Of a stretch of 49,487 bases of DNA, positions 10,245 to 19,095 are shown piece by piece (within the stretch, counting starts at the first letter, position 1; every line of letters starts with the position of its first letter). This stretch comes from an uncultured Planctomycetaceae bacterium. GTDB lineage: Bacteria; Planctomycetota; Planctomycetia; Planctomycetales; Planctomycetaceae. The position numbers and the translations under genes were made by a program. Location: positions 1-49,487 of the forward strand of contig CAIQIE010000324.1 of the NCBI GenBank assembly GCA_903871805.1. Direction: 5' to 3'. The notes under the pieces are model-generated. The model had not been told where the DNA came from. It made no database searches and saw nothing but the letters and a program-made list of their open reading frames with translations.

Positions 10245-11843
10245 CTACGTCTGCGTACCTGCCCCCGCGTTTCCGGATTCCGCAGCCCTGCTCAGTGCCT
10301 GCTCCAGTCTGCGAATCACACGCTCACGTCCCAGAAGCTCCAGAGACCGAAACAGATCGGCGCCCTGAGCTTTTCCGGTGACACACAGTCGCAGGGCAGG
10401 AAAGATATCGCCCGCTTTAATTCCCCGCTCTGTGGTGAAGGCCTGCAGCAGGTCGTGCAGTGGACCGGCGAGAAACTCTGGAATCGACTGCAGCTGAATT
10501 TTCAGCAGGCCAAGATTTTGCCGCGTTGCTTCTGACTTCGACACGCGTTTTTCAAAATTCTTTGCGTCGATCGACAATAACTCGTCCGCAACAAAAAACT
10601 CGTCTGCCTGAAAAATATCACCAAAGACCCGCAGCCGATCCCCCGTCAGATCGACCACTTGAGCCACGTAGGCTCGTGTCTCCGGATCGTCCACTGTTTT
10701 AATCAGACCCGCAGCCTTCAGGAACGACAGACATCCATCAAGTTTTTCTGCAGCCGACAGTTGACTCATCCAGTGGGACTGAAAACTGATCAGCTTGTCG
10801 GGGTCCAGCCCCGCCGGACTGCGAATCACTCGCTCCAGCGAAAATTTTTGCTGCATCTCTTCCCGAGACAGGATTTCTGTCTGGTCATCGTATGACCAGC
10901 CAATCCGCACCAGTGCGTTCAGGATGCCCGCCGGAAGAAATCCCACCTGCTGATAATAAGCCACCATCACGGGCGACAGCGAGTCTGAGGATGCGTCAAA
11001 TCCCAGGCGACTTAAGACAGAATCCCCCAGCTCAAACAGCTTCTGAAACTGCGGATTTTTGCGATAGGCCGCGATCTTTCGCTTGCTGATTTTTTCCTTG
11101 CTGCCGGGTGCGGCCACGTAGGGAATATGCGCCCATTCCGGAGTCGAATTGCCAAGGGCTCTATGCAGCAGAACCTGAATCGGTGTATTCGAGAGATGTT
11201 CTTCCGCACGAATGACATGCGAGATCTCCATCGCGGCGTCATCCACAACCGTGGCAAAGTTGTACAGAGGCGATCCATCGCTGCGGGCAATTACCGGGTC
11301 CGGCATCAGGCTGCAGTCCCATTCGACTGTGCCGCGAACATGGTCATTGATAATGACTTTGTCCGTGCGAGGCACTTTCAGGCGTATCACTGCGGGCTCA
11401 CCAGCGGCCACCTTCATATGAATCTCTGCTGCTGTCAGCTGCAGGGAACTTCGGCTGCTGACGTAGACACGTTTGTCCTTCTCGGCCGCTTCCCGCTGCG
11501 CCTGTGTTTCTGACGGCGGTTCGAAGTCCCGGTAAGCGTGACCAGAGGCCAGCAGCTTTTCGAGCGCGGCATCGTATAGTGCTCTTCGCTGTGACTGGAA
11601 GTACGGACCATTCGGCCCACCAACATCCGGGCCCTCGTCCCAGTCCAGACCCAGCCAACGAAAAGCCTGAAGTATCGGCCCGAGGGCCTCATCCATGTTT
11701 CGCTGCTGATCGGTATCATCAATGCGAAGGATGAACGTTCCTTTATTGCGTCGTGCCCAGAGCCAGTTGAATAAGGCCGTACGCATGCCACCAATGTGCA
11801 TGTATCCCGTGGGACTGGGGGCAAATCGAGTTCGAACAGGCAT
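10245..11843 (-). CDS. gltX: Glutamyl-tRNA synthetase
   Basis: A 532-residue class I aminoacyl-tRNA synthetase that loads glutamate on tRNA. The HIGH-type motif is TGYMHIGGMRTALFNWL near residue 12-28, and the KMSKS-type loop is KEKISKRK around residue 253-260. DDTDQQRN and HVIRAEEHLSNTP are conserved family blocks. The C-terminal 200 residues are the helical anticodon-binding region. Zinc-binding cysteines of the E. coli type are absent from the insertion. Length is slightly above the usual 470-500. It heads the minus-strand block; a 447-base spacer separates it from the divergent PSCyt gene. Confidence 0.96.
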   Translation of the reverse strand: MPVRTRFAPSPTGYMHIGGMRTALFNWLWARRNKGTFILRIDDTDQQRNMDEALGPILQAFRWLGLDWDEGPDVGGPNGPYFQSQRRALYDAALEKLLASGHAYRDFEPPSETQAQREAAEKDKRVYVSSRSSLQLTAAEIHMKVAAGEPAVIRLKVPRTDKVIINDHVRGTVEWDCSLMPDPVIARSDGSPLYNFATVVDDAAMEISHVIRAEEHLSNTPIQVLLHRALGNSTPEWAHIPYVAAPGSKEKISKRKIAAYRKNPQFQKLFELGDSVLSRLGFDASSDSLSPVMVAYYQQVGFLPAGILNALVRIGWSYDDQTEILSREEMQQKFSLERVIRSPAGLDPDKLISFQSHWMSQLSAAEKLDGCLSFLKAAGLIKTVDDPETRAYVAQVVDLTGDRLRVFGDIFQADEFFVADELLSIDAKNFEKRVSKSEATRQNLGLLKIQLQSIPEFLAGPLHDLLQAFTTERGIKAGDIFPALRLCVTGKAQGADLFRSLELLGRERVIRRLEQALSRAAESGNAGAGTQT

Positions 11844-12290
11844 TGTGTTTCTTCGTTTTCGGTGGTCTTCAGATCAGCAGAATCTCCGCCTTCAGTCCGG
11901 GCGGACCAGTGCCGAAATGTCCCGGAAATCTGATGACGCAGGACGACCGCTGACCGACAATCATCGTCCCTGAGCAGAATCCTACAGGTCCGCACGCGAT
12001 CATCAACCAACACGGCCGCAATGCGGCAACTTCCTGACGGACTGCAACAGGCCCGATCACTCCCGTTTCGCTGTTTCCCGGACAGTTTTCCGGAATGGGC
12101 CGAAATTTCCCCGAATTTGATTGACTGGAGTCGTGCTGCCGGTCCTGATTCACAAGCCGAACGTCGCTTCCTTCGGCCAACTTGTTCCATCGTCACTATG
12201 GCGGCGCTATTGCTCGCCGGATATAATATCCAGCCCTCACCCTGCGTCCAATTGACTCGCCTTTTCCTCGCACTGCTCCGCAGGCCCACC
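11844..12290. other. Divergent intergenic region gltX / PSCyt gene
   Basis: 447 bases without a supported gene. The open frame of the plus-strand gene reaches back to 12021 but the signal peptide starts at 12291. It must hold both divergent promoters; the only box I can see is a TATAAT at 12222. Confidence 0.55.
12199..12227 (+). promoter_or_regulatory. Candidate promoter of the PSCyt gene
   Basis: A perfect TATAAT lies at 12222-12227, 63 bases before the ATG at 12291. The -35 position 17 bases upstream (TGGCGG) is a poor match, so this rests on the -10 box alone. Confidence 0.35.
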
Positions 12291-15200
12291 ATGAAATCCT
12301 GCCTCTGTCTGCTGGCGATTTTCTTCGCCACCCCTTTGTGGGCGTTTGATGCTGCACAGTACCAAAGCCATGTTCGACACGTTCTGAAGGAACGCTGTTA
12401 CGCCTGCCACGGTGCACTGAAACAGGAAGCCGGTCTGCGTCTGGATACTGTGGCTCTGATGCTGAAAGGCGGGGATAGCGGTTCCGCGATTGTCGCCAGT
12501 GATCCTCAGGCCAGCATTCTGCTGCAGCGAGTCACCTCAGGAGAGGACGCTGTTCGCATGCCGCCCGAAGGTGAGCGGCTGAAGCCGGAAGAAGTTGAGG
12601 CCATCCGAAGCTGGATCCAATCCGGAGCAGCAGCCCCGGCAGTAGAAACTCCGGACGTTGATCCACGCTCGCACTGGGCCTTCCTTGCTCCCAAACGCCC
12701 GGACGTGCCTGCCATTCAGCGCCCGGATTGGGGACGCAATCCCATCGATGCCTTCATTGCGGCTCGTCACAATTCCATGAAGCTTGTACCTCAGTCAGCC
12801 GCCGAAAAAGACATCTGGCTACGGCGCGTGTTTATTGATCTGACCGGGCTTCCACCCTCCAGCGCAGACCTAAGGAATTTTCTTGATGACTCCGCCCCCG
12901 ATGCAAAGGAACGTGTCGTGGATCGACTGCTGCAGTCGCCGCAGTACGGTGAACGCTGGGGACGCCACTGGATGGATATCTGGAGATACAGCGACTGGTG
13001 GGGACTGGGTGCGGAAGTTCGCAATTCCCAGAAACATCTCTGGCACTGGAGAGACTGGATCATTGAGTCACTCAATGCGGACACAGGCTATAACCAGATG
13101 CTGCTGGAAATGCTTGCGGCAGACGAACTGTACCCCAATGACCTGCAGAAACTCAGAGCCTCCGGTTTTCTAGCTCGTCAGTATTTCAAGTTCAACAGAA
13201 CCAGCTGGCTGGATGAAACTGTCCAGCATACATCCAAGGCAATGCTGGGACTGACGTTCAACTGCAGTAAGTGCCATGACCACAAGTACGATCCGATTTC
13301 TCAGCTGGAATACTATCAGTTCCGGGCGTTCTTCGAACCCTATCAGATTCGTACGGATGCTGTGGGCGATGTTCTTGACTTCGAACAGGACGGGATTCCG
13401 CGAGCCTTTGACTGCAATGCCGACGCCCCGACATGGGTTCACATTCGCGGCGATGATCGAAATCCGGATACTTCCAGACCTGTGACTCCGGAGATTCCCC
13501 AGTTCCTGGCATTCGATCAGTTTCCCCTGACGCCAGTGCAGTTACCCGTCGAAGCCTTTGATCCGGGTCTCCGCCCCCATGTCGTTCAGGCCCGAATGAA
13601 GTCTGCTCATCACGCCATCAATGCCGCTCAGAACAGTCTGGCAATGGCTCAGAAGCAACTGGAACTGGCACGCATGGCCGCTTCAAAGCCGGCCCCCGAA
13701 GTCCCCGCCATTCCACCGCAGGTCATCGTGGAAGACAAGTTTGCGGCTGCACAACCAGAACTCTGGAAAATCCGCAGCGGCCAATGGGCATGGATCGACG
13801 GTATGCTTCTTCAGTCTCAGACAGGCTCAGCCAATGCGCTGCTCACCCTGCAGAAAGAAGTTCCCGAAAACTTTGAAGCCACCTTCCACTACATCCCCGT
13901 GGGAGGTGAAATGTGGAAATCTGTGGGTTTGCGTTTCGATGTGGTCGGAGATGACAATGTGACTGTTTATCTGAGCAGTTATGCGGACGGACCAAAGGCG
14001 CAGGTGTCGTGGATGCAGGGGGGGCAGCAGGTCTATCCGCCGGACGCTGCTCAGACCCGCCGGATTGATCTGAACTCCCCGCAGAAAGTCACAGTTCGTG
14101 TTCGCGGAAACCTGGTCAACGTCATCATCAACGGCGAATTCTCAATCGCAAAACGACTCCCCTTCAATCGTCGCATCGGTCCGATTGAATTGATGACGTT
14201 TGATGCCGTGGCCAAATTCCAGTCCTTCAGCCTCAGCATGCTCGACGACGCCGCTATGCTGCAGGAGGATCCCGGTTCCAGTGAGGCAAAAGGTGCTCTG
14301 ACGGTGGAACAGGCACAGGCCACCGTAGATCTGGCCAGCAGATCGCTCCGAACGGCCGAACTGGAGCCAACGACAATCGAAGCAAAAATACTCGCCCAGC
14401 GTGCTATGCTGGAACGGCCGGACGCGCCGGAAACTCACAGTCTGATGCAGACCGCTGCCCTCGCTGAAAAACAAATGGCCGTGGCCATGTCGGAAGAATC
14501 CGTGGCCCGGGCGACACTGGATGTTGTGAAATCATCGCCGGAAAAACGACCTGAGGCCGAGAAGAAACTTGCAGAAGTTCAGACGGCCCTCGCAAGCCAG
14601 CAAGCACTGCTCAGCCAACCTGGCCACTCGTTTGTCCCACTGACCGGAGCCCTGAAGACGCTGGAAAGCAACATGGAATCTGAAGAGTCCCGTCGCAGGC
14701 CGTTTCCCCGAACCAGCACCGGACGCCGGACGATGCTCGCACGCTGGATTACCGACAACCGAAATCCACTGACCGCCCGAGTTGCTGTTAATCACATCTG
14801 GGCCAGGCATTTTGGGCGAGGCCTGGTTCCGACGGTCTTCGATTTTGGACGAAAAGGCACAGCCCCGTCCCATCCGGAACTCCTCGACTGGCTGGCCACT
14901 GAACTGATGCAGAATAACTGGAGCATGAAACATATCCACCGGCTGATTGTTCTGTCACAAACCTGGCAATTGTCGTCGTCCGCACAAAATGCAGATTCTG
15001 TCACAATTCAGGCCGATCCGGACAACCGCTGGTACTGGCGTGCCAACCCCATACGCATGGAATCGCAGGTCGTCAGAGACAGCATTCTGGCACTTGCCGG
15101 TCAGCTCGACCTGACTTCAGGCGGACCCACTATTCCTGTGGCAGATGATCGCTCACGTCGCCGAAGTCTGTACTATTTCCATTCCCATAACGAACATCAG

Positions 15201-15557
15201 CGGTTTCTATCAATGTTCGATGATGCCAGTGTGCTGGAATGCTACCGCCGCGCTGACAGCATTGTTCCACAACAGGCCCTTGCGCTGGAAAACAGCCCCA
15301 TGGTTATGGAAATGGCTACCGTCATCGCAGCTCGCCTGGCAGAGTCGCCTGCAGTTCCGTCCGACGAACAATTCATTCAGAACGCCTTTCGGCTCGTCCT
15401 CGGCACTGCTCCGCTGCCTGCCGAAATCAGTGCCTGCACACAGGCGATGCATGACCTGAGAAACGCCTCTGGCGAATCTGCGACGACTGACGCAAAGGTC
15501 CGGACAGCCCTCGTTTTGGCACTCCTGAATCACAATGATTTTGTGACCGTTCGCTGA
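12291..15557 (+). CDS. Planctomycete cytochrome c / DUF1549 / DUF1553 (PSD1) protein
   Basis: A 1088-residue exported protein. The ATG at 12291 opens a clean signal peptide (MKSCLCLLAIFFATPLWA, cleaved before FD). A PSCyt1 heme c site CYACH lies at residues 36-40 with its following GGDSGSA block. The DUF1549 (PSCyt2) domain follows (WLRRVFIDLTGLPPSS, YGERWGRHWMDIWRYSD, CSKCHDHKYDPI). A laminin-G-like beta-sandwich insert spans roughly 480-640, then a helical linker, then DUF1553/PSD1 (LARWITDNRNPLTARVAVNH, HFGRGLV). These proteins are widespread in planctomycetes and often paired with DUF1501 proteins; the role is unproven, possibly periplasmic redox or polysaccharide processing. The second CxxCH (CSKCHDH) may bind another heme. 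A zinc-ribbon gene follows after 42 bases. Confidence 0.93.
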   Translation: MKSCLCLLAIFFATPLWAFDAAQYQSHVRHVLKERCYACHGALKQEAGLRLDTVALMLKGGDSGSAIVASDPQASILLQRVTSGEDAVRMPPEGERLKPEEVEAIRSWIQSGAAAPAVETPDVDPRSHWAFLAPKRPDVPAIQRPDWGRNPIDAFIAARHNSMKLVPQSAAEKDIWLRRVFIDLTGLPPSSADLRNFLDDSAPDAKERVVDRLLQSPQYGERWGRHWMDIWRYSDWWGLGAEVRNSQKHLWHWRDWIIESLNADTGYNQMLLEMLAADELYPNDLQKLRASGFLARQYFKFNRTSWLDETVQHTSKAMLGLTFNCSKCHDHKYDPISQLEYYQFRAFFEPYQIRTDAVGDVLDFEQDGIPRAFDCNADAPTWVHIRGDDRNPDTSRPVTPEIPQFLAFDQFPLTPVQLPVEAFDPGLRPHVVQARMKSAHHAINAAQNSLAMAQKQLELARMAASKPAPEVPAIPPQVIVEDKFAAAQPELWKIRSGQWAWIDGMLLQSQTGSANALLTLQKEVPENFEATFHYIPVGGEMWKSVGLRFDVVGDDNVTVYLSSYADGPKAQVSWMQGGQQVYPPDAAQTRRIDLNSPQKVTVRVRGNLVNVIINGEFSIAKRLPFNRRIGPIELMTFDAVAKFQSFSLSMLDDAAMLQEDPGSSEAKGALTVEQAQATVDLASRSLRTAELEPTTIEAKILAQRAMLERPDAPETHSLMQTAALAEKQMAVAMSEESVARATLDVVKSSPEKRPEAEKKLAEVQTALASQQALLSQPGHSFVPLTGALKTLESNMESEESRRRPFPRTSTGRRTMLARWITDNRNPLTARVAVNHIWARHFGRGLVPTVFDFGRKGTAPSHPELLDWLATELMQNNWSMKHIHRLIVLSQTWQLSSSAQNADSVTIQADPDNRWYWRANPIRMESQVVRDSILALAGQLDLTSGGPTIPVADDRSRRRSLYYFHSHNEHQRFLSMFDDASVLECYRRADSIVPQQALALENSPMVMEMATVIAARLAESPAVPSDEQFIQNAFRLVLGTAPLPAEISACTQAMHDLRNASGESATTDAKVRTALVLALLNHNDFVTVR

Positions 15558-15599
15558 GAATTCCAGTGGTTGTAATCGGCAGAATTTGCAGAGCCTGCA

Positions 15600-15839
15600 A
15601 TGTCACTCATTCAACGCTGGTTGTCGATGATCCTTCCAAAATCTCTGATGGCCGCGATCGAATCCGAGTCACGGTCATGGAAGATAACCTGTCCCTGTGG
15701 TCATGTCCGATCCGTCTGGGAGTGCGGAGGCATTCGCTGGAAGGCATACGGTCAGCCCACTCGATGGCTCACCTGCCCGAAGTGCGGAACTGCCCGGTGG
15801 CATCAGGTCACGCAGCAACCCGACAATGCCGGCGATTGA
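15600..15839 (+). CDS. Small zinc-ribbon protein
   Basis: A 79-residue protein with two cysteine pairs: CPCGH (about residues 31-35) and CPKCG (about 59-63). These are spaced like a zinc ribbon. Between them is a WECGGIRWKAYGQP segment rich in aromatic residues. No membrane segment or signal is visible, so it is probably cytoplasmic. The upstream spacing of 42 bases suggests co-transcription with the PSCyt gene, though no good ribosome site is seen. I cannot name a function. Confidence 0.7.
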   Translation: MSLIQRWLSMILPKSLMAAIESESRSWKITCPCGHVRSVWECGGIRWKAYGQPTRWLTCPKCGTARWHQVTQQPDNAGD

Positions 15840-15965
15840 CGCTGGCTCGCACAGTCTGCCGGCCAGTCCCCTGCTGAAAGCATGGCTTCCCCGCAGAGTT
15901 CCTGCGACCCATCCTTCCAGCTGCAGCCCATCAGGTTCAGGGCCAGCCAACGGGAGCCTGTTATG

Positions 15966-15995
15966 AAAACGGGCCCCGAAAAACTTCGGAACCCG
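15966..15995 (-). terminator. Intrinsic terminator of the HTH-repeat gene
   Basis: Read on the minus strand, an 11-bp stem (CGGGTTCCGAA with TTCGGGGCCCG, two G-U pairs) around a four-base loop is followed by TTTTC. It lies 40 bases after the stop of the gene at 16035-17522. Confidence 0.75.
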
Positions 15996-16034
15996 CTATT
16001 TCGCTTCTCGCAGATCAGTGCCGACAAACGCTGA

Positions 16035-17522
16035 TCAAAACATGCTGCCCAGAAGGTCCAGGACGGCAGAAGCCGGAGCGTCAGCACCAGGCTGCGTCCA
16101 GATCCACATCGTTCGCATGAGTTCAATACCGACGACAGAACACAGAATGGCGATGACGGCAGAAAGTCCGATCATCGCCTTCACTGGAATGCCCCAGTCC
16201 ACATCAGCACGCCGGGCAAACCCTGCTGATGCCCCTGAAACAGACGTTGAGCCAACTTCAAAGCCTTCTTCGTCGCTGTCAATGTCCGCGCTGTCGGCGT
16301 CGTATTCGTCGTAAGATTCTTCGTCGTACTCTTCGTCACTGTAAGAGTCGTCAACCACGTCTTCTTCGACGGAAGAAGAGGACAGCGCGGAGGCGGCCAC
16401 AGTCCGGGCATTGGGCACATCGTCATCGTCAAAGGTCAGCACGCTGGTGCTTGTACCAACAGAATCGTCGTCATCCAGACCGGCAAGTTCAAATTCACTT
16501 TCCCGACCAACCGCTGTTGTCGGCACTTCGAACTCAGTCGTACGCCCAGTTTCCGGCAGAGACTTCCTCGCAGACGGAATGGCCTGCATCGGCATCGTGC
16601 GGCTCATGTCTACTGGTGCCGGACTTGGGACATCATCCAGGTCCAGTGAAATTCCACTGTCACCAGCATCAAGCGAAATTCCACTGTCGTCGGACAGAAT
16701 ACTTCGCTCGTCGTAACTTTCGAGGCTGATCCCGCTATCGTCGGCATCCAGACTGATGCCGCTGTCCAGTTCCAGTGAAATCCCGCTTTCATCAGAATTC
16801 AGATTCAAACCGCTGCCACGTACTTCCAGACTGATGCCGCTGTCAGGCTGCCCGGCACGCGTGGAAGAACCACGATTCAGAAGTTTCAGGTCGCTGTCGT
16901 CCGGAGAAAGCCCGAGTCCGCCTCTGCTGGCGGGGCTAGCCAGTCGAATATCGCTATCCGTCTTGTCCGGTCCAACAGCAAGTTTCACATCGCTGTCACT
17001 GTCGCTGGCCAACAGGTCTGCTGCGCCAAACAGTTTCACATCACTGTCAGAGTCCAAAGCAGACAACGACGTTTCCAGTGTTGCACTGAAATCGTCCCCA
17101 TCTGCCAGACGCACATCACTATCAGAATCGGAAAGCCGCGCATCTCTGGACGCGGACCCTTTGCCCGATTCCAGTTTGGGTCCTGAATCACCAGACAGTC
17201 GGACGTCACTGCCAGTTCCCACAAGTCCTTTAATGTCGTCGTCGTCGAACGACAGGTCATCGGCCATCAGACGTACGTCACTGTCTGATGCACCCAGCTT
17301 GATCGAACCGTCATCGAAACCGGCAGACAGAATTGGCATGTCGGGAGATGAATCAGCCTCGTGTGTCCTGCGGTATTCCTCAATGTCCTGCTCACGGAAC
17401 TTCCAGCTGCCGCGGTCAGAAAAGCCACGCAGCTCGTTTTGTTCTCGAGCCTTTTTGACCTGTTCAACACTCAGGCCAAGCAGGCTGGCTGCTTCTTCGA
17501 GGCTTAAATACTTCTTGGCCAT
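16035..17522 (-). CDS. HTH (excisionase/MerR-like) protein with acidic repeats and a C-terminal membrane segment
   Basis: A 495-residue modular protein. Residues 1-55 form a helix-turn-helix of the DNA-binding domain 17 / excisionase type (LSLEEAASLLGLSVEQVKKA, then GSWKFREQDIEEYRR). Residues about 60-215 hold roughly seven copies of an SD(V/I/L)(R/K)L motif (for example SDSDVRL). About 215-300 holds six copies of DSGISL(D/E). A long Asp/Glu/Ser-rich region follows (DDSYSDEEYDEESYDEYD). One membrane helix, IPVKAMIGLSAVIAILCSVVGIELM, lies near the C-terminus, cut here only by description. The order suggests a cytoplasmic DNA- or protein-binding head tethered to a membrane by a repeat linker. 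Such proteins are known from planctomycetes but their job is not. A GGGAGA ribosome site precedes the start. Confidence 0.85.
   Translation of the reverse strand: MAKKYLSLEEAASLLGLSVEQVKKAREQNELRGFSDRGSWKFREQDIEEYRRTHEADSSPDMPILSAGFDDGSIKLGASDSDVRLMADDLSFDDDDIKGLVGTGSDVRLSGDSGPKLESGKGSASRDARLSDSDSDVRLADGDDFSATLETSLSALDSDSDVKLFGAADLLASDSDSDVKLAVGPDKTDSDIRLASPASRGGLGLSPDDSDLKLLNRGSSTRAGQPDSGISLEVRGSGLNLNSDESGISLELDSGISLDADDSGISLESYDERSILSDDSGISLDAGDSGISLDLDDVPSPAPVDMSRTMPMQAIPSARKSLPETGRTTEFEVPTTAVGRESEFELAGLDDDDSVGTSTSVLTFDDDDVPNARTVAASALSSSSVEEDVVDDSYSDEEYDEESYDEYDADSADIDSDEEGFEVGSTSVSGASAGFARRADVDWGIPVKAMIGLSAVIAILCSVVGIELMRTMWIWTQPGADAPASAVLDLLGSMF
16640..17300 (-). repeat. Coding repeats SD-V-R/K-L and DSGISL
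   Basis: Two in-frame families of short repeats inside the HTH protein. The N-terminal set (GSDVRL, SDSDVRL, SDSDVKL, TDSDIRL, DDSDLKL) is spaced irregularly at 15-30 residues. The C-terminal set (DSGISLEV, ESGISLEL, DSGISLDA and relatives) is denser at 9-18 residues. Degenerate links such as DDGSIKL and GSGLNL suggest both grew from one unit. Confidence 0.8.
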
Positions 17523-18088
17523 GACGATGAGGTCTCCCGCAGGGGAATGCCGTGTGCGGCAGGATTTTCAGAATGTATCGGATATCACATGACAAACAGA
17601 CGGCCAGCGGGGAATGCCAAAATCGGCTCCACCACTGACACTATATCCTGCGCAAATTGTCCGAACGGTCAAATTCTAAAGTCTCGGGTTCGCGAGGCAA
17701 GCCGTTTGTTCTGATGAGATAACGAATCATGACGGTTGTGACGGCTGAGTTCAGGCAGGAACCTGATCGCAGCCATTTCGAGTGTCACTTCCCTGTTTCA
17801 ATCCTGAACACCAACGCCATGAAAGAGAAGGATATTACCATCGCCGACCCGCACTGAATGCTGGTCAGGAAATTTTGTCTCCGATGGAGTCAATCCACCA
17901 TCTCGATTCGGAGTCCGGCGGGTGACTCTTGATACCCAGATGCCAAATCGGGATCAATTCCCCGCTGTTTTGTACCGCAGGCCGTTTTTCTGCGTTTTAT
18001 CAGCAAAATCCCCGCCTAAAGGATCCCGCCCTGCTGGCAACCAGTAAATTGCAGTTTGCTTCCGGCACCAAACGAAGAACACAGAATC
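17523..18088. other. Gene-poor region upstream of the DUF1559 remnant
   Basis: 566 bases with no supported gene. The first part should contain the promoter of the HTH-repeat gene. A minus-strand ORF at 17954-18325 crosses the remnant and reads through its repeats; I do not believe it is coding. Confidence 0.5.
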
Positions 18089-18230
18089 CGCGGGACATCT
18101 TGTAGCCAGCGCTACCGAACCGGGAATTGCCAGCAGCCGTCCGGACGTTCGTGCGGTCGATGACTTCGAAGGTATCTTCCGCATGAACAGGCAAAAGAAG
18201 TTCTTCGACATAAACGACGGTTCGTCACTA
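18089..18230 (+). pseudogene. DUF1559 gene remnant
   Basis: The plus strand reads RPDVRAVDDFEGIFRMNRQ then KKFFDINDGSSL and stops at a TAA (18230-18232). This aligns with residues in the intact DUF1559 protein at 19096 (SPDFRAINDYEGIFRLNKQ then KRFADITDGLSN). The nucleotides match closely too (GAAGGTATCTTCCGC in both). No N-terminal pilin segment and no C-terminal H-x9-DG block are left nearby, so this is a fragment, not a gene. It may be the trace of an old duplication of the neighbouring gene. Confidence 0.65.
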
Positions 18231-18250
18231 TAAAACGACGGTTCGTCACT
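18211..18250 (+). repeat. 21-base tandem duplication
   Basis: CGACGGTTCGTCACT occurs at 18215-18229 and again at 18236-18250, each preceded by TAAA or TAAAA. It sits at the broken end of the DUF1559 remnant, where the intact gene encodes ITDGLSN. The second copy is shifted in frame by one added A. Confidence 0.85.
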
Positions 18251-18810
18251 TTGCCATACGATGGAAGCGGTCTGCAGCCTCAATACCGCTTGTTGCTTCA
18301 GTTCGACGCAGAAACTGAAATCCACTCACTCGGAAACGCTGAACAAACCCCGAGGCTACGCTGGCAGGCCCGGACGGATGCCATGCCCCGTATGTGTGGC
18401 TCACGCAAACCGGTGCTCCGGAATCGTTACGCCGCCATGGTCTGCTGCCCACGATTCGCTGGAGTCAGTCATGTGTACAAATGGACATGTCGCCACGATC
18501 CTGACGGACGGCACAACCCCACGCCGAACACAGATCTGGCAGGTTGTAACGGTTTTCTGATTTAGCTGGATTCTTGCACCTGAATCAATTGAACCGCCTG
18601 TCTTCGTTGCGCTTCAGGAAAAGATTGAAGCAACTGTGTCAGCGGCTCCAGATAGTGAAGTTTTGATGCCTAAAATCTGCGCCCAGGAGAGTATTTCCCC
18701 GGGGGTGCAACTGAGCATACAATGCTAGTGAGTTCCCCCTGGGGGCTCGTAGGCACTCTGAAGTGCAGAATTCCTGAAAATCAGTGTTTTATCTGATCAG
18801 TCGGTGTAAT
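18251..18810. other. Gene-poor region between the remnant and the DUF1559 leader
   Basis: 560 bases. Two overlapping plus-strand ORFs (about 100 codons each, 18251-18565) have no recognisable family and no ribosome site. An imperfect CCCCGGGGG / CCCCCTGGGGG G+C-rich pair lies at about 18697-18745. Nothing else can be supported. Confidence 0.45.
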
Positions 18811-18884
18811 TGGCCCGCAAAGATGGGGGTAAGACCACCTCCGGGCGAAAGCTGTACTCTTACCGAGGAACGGCTATCTTTAGC
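18811..18884 (+). ncRNA. Candidate structured RNA in the DUF1559 leader
   Basis: Two hairpins with complementary loops can be drawn. Hairpin 1 uses GCCCG (18813-18817) with CGGGC (18842-18846) and GGGGG (18825-18829) with CCTCC (18838-18842, sharing one base). Hairpin 2 uses AGCTGT (18850-18855) with ACGGCT (18870-18875). The loop sequence GGTAAG (18828-18833, loop part TAAG) can pair with CTTACC (18859-18864). An alternative pairing joins AAAGAT (18819-18824) and ATCTTT (18876-18881). Such switchable pairings fit a cis-acting RNA, about 210 bases before the pilin-like gene. It does not match a riboswitch class I know; no covariation was tested. Confidence 0.35.
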
Positions 18885-19095
18885 AGGATCCCAGGTTTTG
18901 TGAATTTGTTGTCGAAATTTTTCAACTGTGTGGCCTTTTTAGAACGCAGGGCCATTTTGGTGAGCTAGAGATACCAGGTAGTTGGTAGGGAAGAAGCCCA
19001 GTATCGGAGGGATTCCGTCTGGATGACTTCCTCCGCTGCCGCAGAGACAAGAAATGTACGTAGTTGTGTGAATGTTTTCTGAAAGGAAAGATGGA

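Noticed and set aside
18211-18250. A possible minimal CRISPR array
   Set aside because: Only two copies, no spacer of normal size, no cas genes; a simple tandem duplication fits better.
17954-18325. A 123-codon minus-strand ORF over the DUF1559 remnant
   Set aside because: It reads the tandem duplication as a repeated SDEPSF peptide and opposes the strand that matches DUF1559.
18811-18884. c-di-GMP-I (GEMM) riboswitch
   Set aside because: Some short words match but the conserved GGGCAAACC block and the GAAA tetraloop/receptor arrangement are missing, so I left it as an unnamed candidate.
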